The notes below the pieces were generated by a model. It was not told the origin of the DNA, searched no databases, and saw only the letters and a program-made list of their open reading frames with translations. From Oceanipulchritudo coccoides (GTDB taxonomy: Bacteria > Verrucomicrobiota > Verrucomicrobiia > Opitutales > Oceanipulchritudinaceae), in NCBI RefSeq assembly GCF_010500615.1, contig NZ_JAAGNX010000001.1, positions 62,001 through 126,000 of the forward strand: a stretch of DNA of 64,000 bases, read 5' to 3'. This document shows positions 33,701 to 39,700 of this stretch, piece after piece (positions within the stretch are counted from its first letter, which is position 1; the number at the start of each line of letters is the position of its first letter). The position numbers were made by a program, and so were the translations under genes.

Positions 33701-36700
33701 TGACTCCAGCCAGATGGACAAGGTCGGTCGCTTGACCTCCACAGGCCTCACGGGTCTTGGCATGGCTGGCGATCTCCAGTTCTCCGGTGCGACCGCCTTT
33801 GGCGAGCCCAACCTCTTCCCGGGCGGAATCAGCTTTGGCCAGGTATCCATTGACCCCACAACGGGCGATTGGTCCACCAACGCGACCCGCAGCTCCATTG
33901 AAGTGGTGAATATCATGCTCGGAAGCGGCAATGACCACATCACGGTTGATGGCACGCTCCTGCAGGCTGACGAAATCCTTGACGGTCAGAACCTTGGACC
34001 GGCACGTCATGGTTCCCTCACGGTGATCCACGGTGGCGGTAATCTCCCGCTGGCTGGCGGTCCCATTGGTGGAGACACAATTCTGATCAACGGCGGCGGC
34101 GGTCCCGGATCACCGTTGGTCGTCTATGGGGATACTTCACAGGAAGGCCTCTGGTACGGCGGCATTCCCAGCGTGGCAGACCGCAGTGACTCCCTTGACC
34201 TAGGCCCGAAGTGGTTTGACCAGGTCGGTACCGCAGACGACTTCTTCCTCTTTGGCCGTGCCAACCCGTTCGCTTTCGCTGGTAATGATTTGATTGATGC
34301 CCGCAACCTTGATGTGGCCGACATGGTGCCGCTCAACGGGCAAGTAACCGTTGGCATCACGGCTTACGGCGGTGCTGGTAACGACACGATCTGGGGCTCT
34401 CAAGCCGGCGACCATCTGGCAGGTGGCACAGGCGACGATGAGATCCATGGTCAGGAAGGTGTTGACCACATTTACGGTGACTCCGGCTTCAATGTTGACC
34501 ACATAACCCGCACCCTGCTGGTTGCCACCAGCGACCCCGGCGCGGACATGTCGGTTTTCCCGCCAAGGGATGACCTTGTTGCGGGCATGGATACCCTTTA
34601 CGGCGATGCCGGTGATGACATTATCTTCGGTGATCACGGTTCTGTTGGCCAGCGCGTGCCGCCAAGTACGGGTTCCCTCGCTGAGCTGTTCACCCGCGGT
34701 GTCCGCTTTGGTGCGATTGACCGCGTCACGGAAAATCCGGTCATTGTTGAATTCCCGGCCAGTGAGAAACTCCTCACGGTTAGCGAGATCATGGAGGCCC
34801 GGACCGTCGAGCCAGCCAACGGTGATGACGATACAATTTACGGCAACGATGGCCGCGATCGCATCTTTGGTGGCAACGGCAGCGACACGATCGACGGTGG
34901 GGTCGACTCCGATGTGATCTTCGGTGACCACGGCCACATGAGCTACGTCGCAGCCGATTACTTTGACTTGGCCGATACTGATCTCACGACCCTTGACCTT
35001 GTTGAGAGCATTGATACGGCAGCCGCTCTCGGTGCTGCAGACAGCATTACCGACGACGCGAGTGACGACATCATTTTCGGCGGGCAGGGTGACGATACGA
35101 TCGACGCCGGCACCGGACAGAATATTGTCTTTGGCGACCACGGTCGCATCCTCGGAGTCGATAACGGTGTTAACCAGCCGATCGGTGATCCGGACGCAGC
35201 GAAACCCGACGACGATTACCAGGTCCAGGTACTTGGCCTCGTCACCTCGATCGACTGGGGCACATTCAATGGTGTGGCTAACGAATTTGGAAATGGTAAT
35301 GACACGATCACGACCGGCATTGGCCGTGACATGATATTCGGGGGCGGTGGCGATGACGCAATCAACACGTTTGCCAGTGACAGCGGAACAGCCGCTCTTG
35401 ACGGCAACAACATCGTCTTTGGTGACCACGGCCTGATCGATTATCTCGCTGAGGAAATCGCACAGAACAGCGGTGCAAATCCAGTCCGGCCAACCGACAT
35501 TGACCGCGTCTGGTCCATTGCCACTGATATGGGCGGTGTTGATACAATCACGACCGGTAATGCCAATGACATCATCCTCGGCGGCCTTGAAGGCGACGCC
35601 ATCCATGCCGGCCACGGCAAGAATATTGTCTTTGGTGATGCAGGCCAGATCACAGCCGCGACAACTGACGATCCGGCCGTTCAGATCTCCGTTCATGAAT
35701 TTACGATCGGTGAGATTGTCAGCATCGCATTCGCTGACGGTGGCGCAGACAGCATTTATTCAGGCGACCATGATGACATTCTGATCGGTGGTACAGCCGG
35801 TGACATGATCGACTCCGGCCACGGTGACAATGTCGCCTTTGGCGACGCGGTCCAGATCCTGATGCTGACGAATCACACGATTGGAGGCCAGCCGGACTTC
35901 AACCTTGTCGTCGGTCCTCCCGCCCGTCCAACAGGTGACCATCCTCTGACTTACGCCCTGATCACTTCCCTTGTGCCGGATATCGGTATCGACGGTGACG
36001 ATACAATGACCGGCGGTATTGGCCGCGACATCCTGATTGGCGGCGATGGCAGCGACGTGATCAACACTTTCAGCAGCAACAGCCTCGGGACCCTTCAGGG
36101 CACAGCTGCAACGGACAGCAACAATATTGTCATCGGTGATTACGGTCTGGTCGATTACCTCTCAGAGGAACTTCTCCAGAGCACTGATCCGGACGTCAGT
36201 CTCCTCGACTTTGTCCTTGCTCCGAATCCCGACTCCCTCGCCACCGGAATCGCCACCAACCCGATCCGTGCGGGCGACATCGACCGGATCTGGTCGCTGG
36301 AAGCGGTCACGCACCTTGGCGGGGATGACATCATTACCGGCGGCGACCGCAACGACATCGTCATTGGCGGCACCGGAGACGACACAATCTTCGGAGGCTT
36401 TGGCAACGTAGTCACAGGCGAGGGTGCTGACATCCTGATCGGCGACAATGCGCTCCTGACGGCATACCTCATAGACGAAATCGATGTTCCTTTTGCAGTC
36501 CATGAATTCACTATTTGTGAAATCACGACCATCGGCTTCGAAGACGAGGACGGCGGGGCTGACACGCTTATAGCAGGCGACCTCAATGATGTCCTCTTCG
36601 GCGGAGCGGGTGATGACATTATCTATGCCGGCGGTGGCGATGATCTGGTCTTTGGCGATCATGGTAAAATCACCTGCAAGGGAGGATCCTTTATCCCGAA

Positions 36701-39700
36701 GATCAGCCTTCCGGTCGTTTGTGATGATTTCCTCGAGCTCCACACGGGCCTGCGAACCATTAGCATTGAGGCCATTAACTTTGATACCAACACGGGTACC
36801 GGCAACGACTTGGTCTACGGTCAGGATGGTATGGACCTTATCATGGGTCAGCAGGGCGATGATGTCCTCTACGGTGGAGACGGCGACGATATCCTGATTG
36901 GTGGCAGCAATGTATCCGGTGCGCTGGATGGGGATGACCGCCTTGACGGTGGACGTGGCAATGATGCCATCGCCGGCGACAATGCAGAGATTTGCTATCG
37001 TCCGGACAATCTTGATCCACGCATGCGCGCTCTAACCGGCACCAATATCTACGGTGTTACTCCCGGTATCGACGATGGTCGCGCCCTTGTCGAAGGTGTG
37101 GGAAGCATTCTTTACCCATCCTATGTCGATCCGCGCGGTGCCCTCCCGGGCAACAGCTACGGCCAGCCGATTCATCGCCAGTACCTGATCAAGCTGCTCG
37201 ACCACGACGATGTCATTGAGCAACAGGCTGACGACCCGTTCATCCGGGTTTGGGGCGATGACTACATTGCCGGCGGTGCAGACGAAGATGAAATCTTTGG
37301 CCAGCTCGGCGACGACATTATCCAGGGCGACGGCGCGATCGGGATTGATCCTCGCACCGACCTGAGCAAGTTGCTCTTCGCTGGCGACCAGTTCCAGCAA
37401 AGCGCTACCCCGACTGCCTTTGACGCATTCCGCAACACGCCCACCGGGCTTGACGGCGTCGGCGACCTCACGGTCTATGCTTCCTTTGAGTCGGCCAGCG
37501 ATGGCGACGACTACATTGAAGGCAACGGTGGCAAGGACGTGATCTTCGGCAACCTCGGACAGGACGACATCATCGGTGGCAGCTCCGACTTGTACGGATT
37601 GGTTACATTTGAAATGCGTCCCGATGACAGTGACTTGATCTTCGGTGGGGCTGGGACGGATATTTCACGGAACAACATCGGTGATGCCATTACCGCTCGC
37701 AGCCCAGCTTTACCGATCGGTGCGCCGGATGACCTGATTATCACCACTCCGGGCGGTCATGCCCATGACGCCGATGTGATGATCGGTGACAACGGCCAGA
37801 TCTTCCGCCTGGTTGGAGTCAACAGCGTACAGCGCTCCATTGGCGAAGATGCCTTCAACAGCGCCCTCGGCGGATATCCGGTGGCTGCCTACAATCCGGC
37901 CTTGAATGACGTCTATGCAAACGGCGTACGCAGCACTGGCGGGTACTTGAATTTCAACTACGATTATGAAGGTCCGGCCGCGCAGGGTTACGGCAGCGAT
38001 AACAATTCCGAAACCTACGACTTCATTGTTGTCCGCGCGGTCGAGTTTCTTGACTACCACGAGGGTGGCAACGATGTCTGGGGAGATGACGTGATTGACC
38101 GCGGCATGGGTGACGAACTGCACGGTGAATCCGGCGACGACACAATCTATGGCATGACTGGCGCTGACATACTCTTTGGCGAAGGCCAGGACGATGACCT
38201 TGTCGGCGGCTACGGTAACGACTGGATCAGCGGTGGCACAGGCGACGACGGGGTCATCGGGGACGACGGGCGCATCATTGTGAGCCGCAATGCGACGACC
38301 TACGGCGAACCGCTCCACGGAGTAGTTGCCCTCTTGCCCGACAACGGCGACACCAAGACTTTCAACGGCAACATGATCAACGAAGAGATTGCCACTCCGG
38401 GTACAATCCAGGAGGCCGTGGTGAATATCGGCGGAGCCCTCAAGAAGGCTGTCAACCTGACACCATTCAGCTTCGACAATGACTTTATCGGAAACTGGGA
38501 TGAATTTACCGAGGGCGTGCCGAAGAAGCGTGGCGCCACACCTGATAACCCGTTCCCGCGCAACGCAGATGATATCATCTTTGGTGGCCTTGGTGGCGAC
38601 TGGCTGCACGGAGGTTCTGGTGACGACGCAATCATGGGTGGCGAAGCCCTCGCGGAAGCCTATACACAAGTTTATGACGAAACCGGCGCGCTCATCGGGG
38701 TTGCCCGAAGCGATTACAACCGTCCGTTCAACCCGGTAGACGCCCTGCGTTACAATCCGGTGGATGTTGATGGCTGGCACTTCGACCGCACCCGGCGGGC
38801 GGGTGAGTTTGCCCTTTACGATGAGTATGACCCGCTGAGGAAGATTACCCTCAACAACGACGGCACCGCCAACAAGGACGATGCCGGGGGGCTTGCCTGG
38901 TTCCTCAATTTCTCAACTACGGAAGGCACCTACGTGCCGGCCGGCGTTAATGCCGATGCACATGGTCAGCAGGCAACGACCTACCCACAGGCGTGGAGCG
39001 ACGGCAATGACCGTATCTTTGGTGATACCGGCAACGACTGGCTCGTCGGGGGTAGTGGACGCGACACAATCTATGGTGGCTTTGGAAATGATTTGCTCAA
39101 TGCCGACGATAATCACGACACCAACCAGCTGCGTAATGATGAACCCGATACACAGGTGAGCTACGAGGACCGCGCCTACGGCGGTGCTGGACGTGACATT
39201 CTCATCGGCAATACCGGTGGTGACCGTCTCATCGACTGGGTTGGCGAGTTCAACAGCTACCTCGTGCCGTTCGCTCCGTTTGGCATGGCCACGGTGAGCC
39301 GCACCCTGCAACCGCAGCTCGCCGAATTCCTTTACACACTCAGCGCCAGCGATGGTGCCGATCCAACACGCTTCCTTGACACCAATGGCCAGCCGAGCCA
39401 GGCCTTCCGCAACGGTGAGCCCGAAGGCGAGCTGGGCCTCATCCGTCAGAAGGATTATGCGTGGCAGGATCAGACCGGTGCTCCCACCGATCCGCAGGCG
39501 GGCAATATCCCGGGCGGCAAGCGTGATGTCCTCCGCACAGTCGGTTTCAACAATGGCCAACCGGATGGATTTTTCATCGATAGCGGCAACTGGACCGCCC
39601 AGAACGGCAATTACACAGTCGGGCCTGAAGCGATTGGAGGAGATGCCCTGAGCGTCTTCAACGTCAATGCCTACCTCCCGAATTACTTTGAAATCATGGC

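Noticed and set aside
34200-35696. Long antisense open frames in the giant gene (also 22980-24050, 37710-38780 and others)
   Set aside because: They follow from the codon bias and repeated Gly/Asp codons of the sense strand, show no family motifs, and are probably shadows.
34369-39250. Regular spacing suggestive of a CRISPR array
   Set aside because: The repeats are in-frame protein-level degenerate units, not identical DNA repeats with unique spacers of fixed length.
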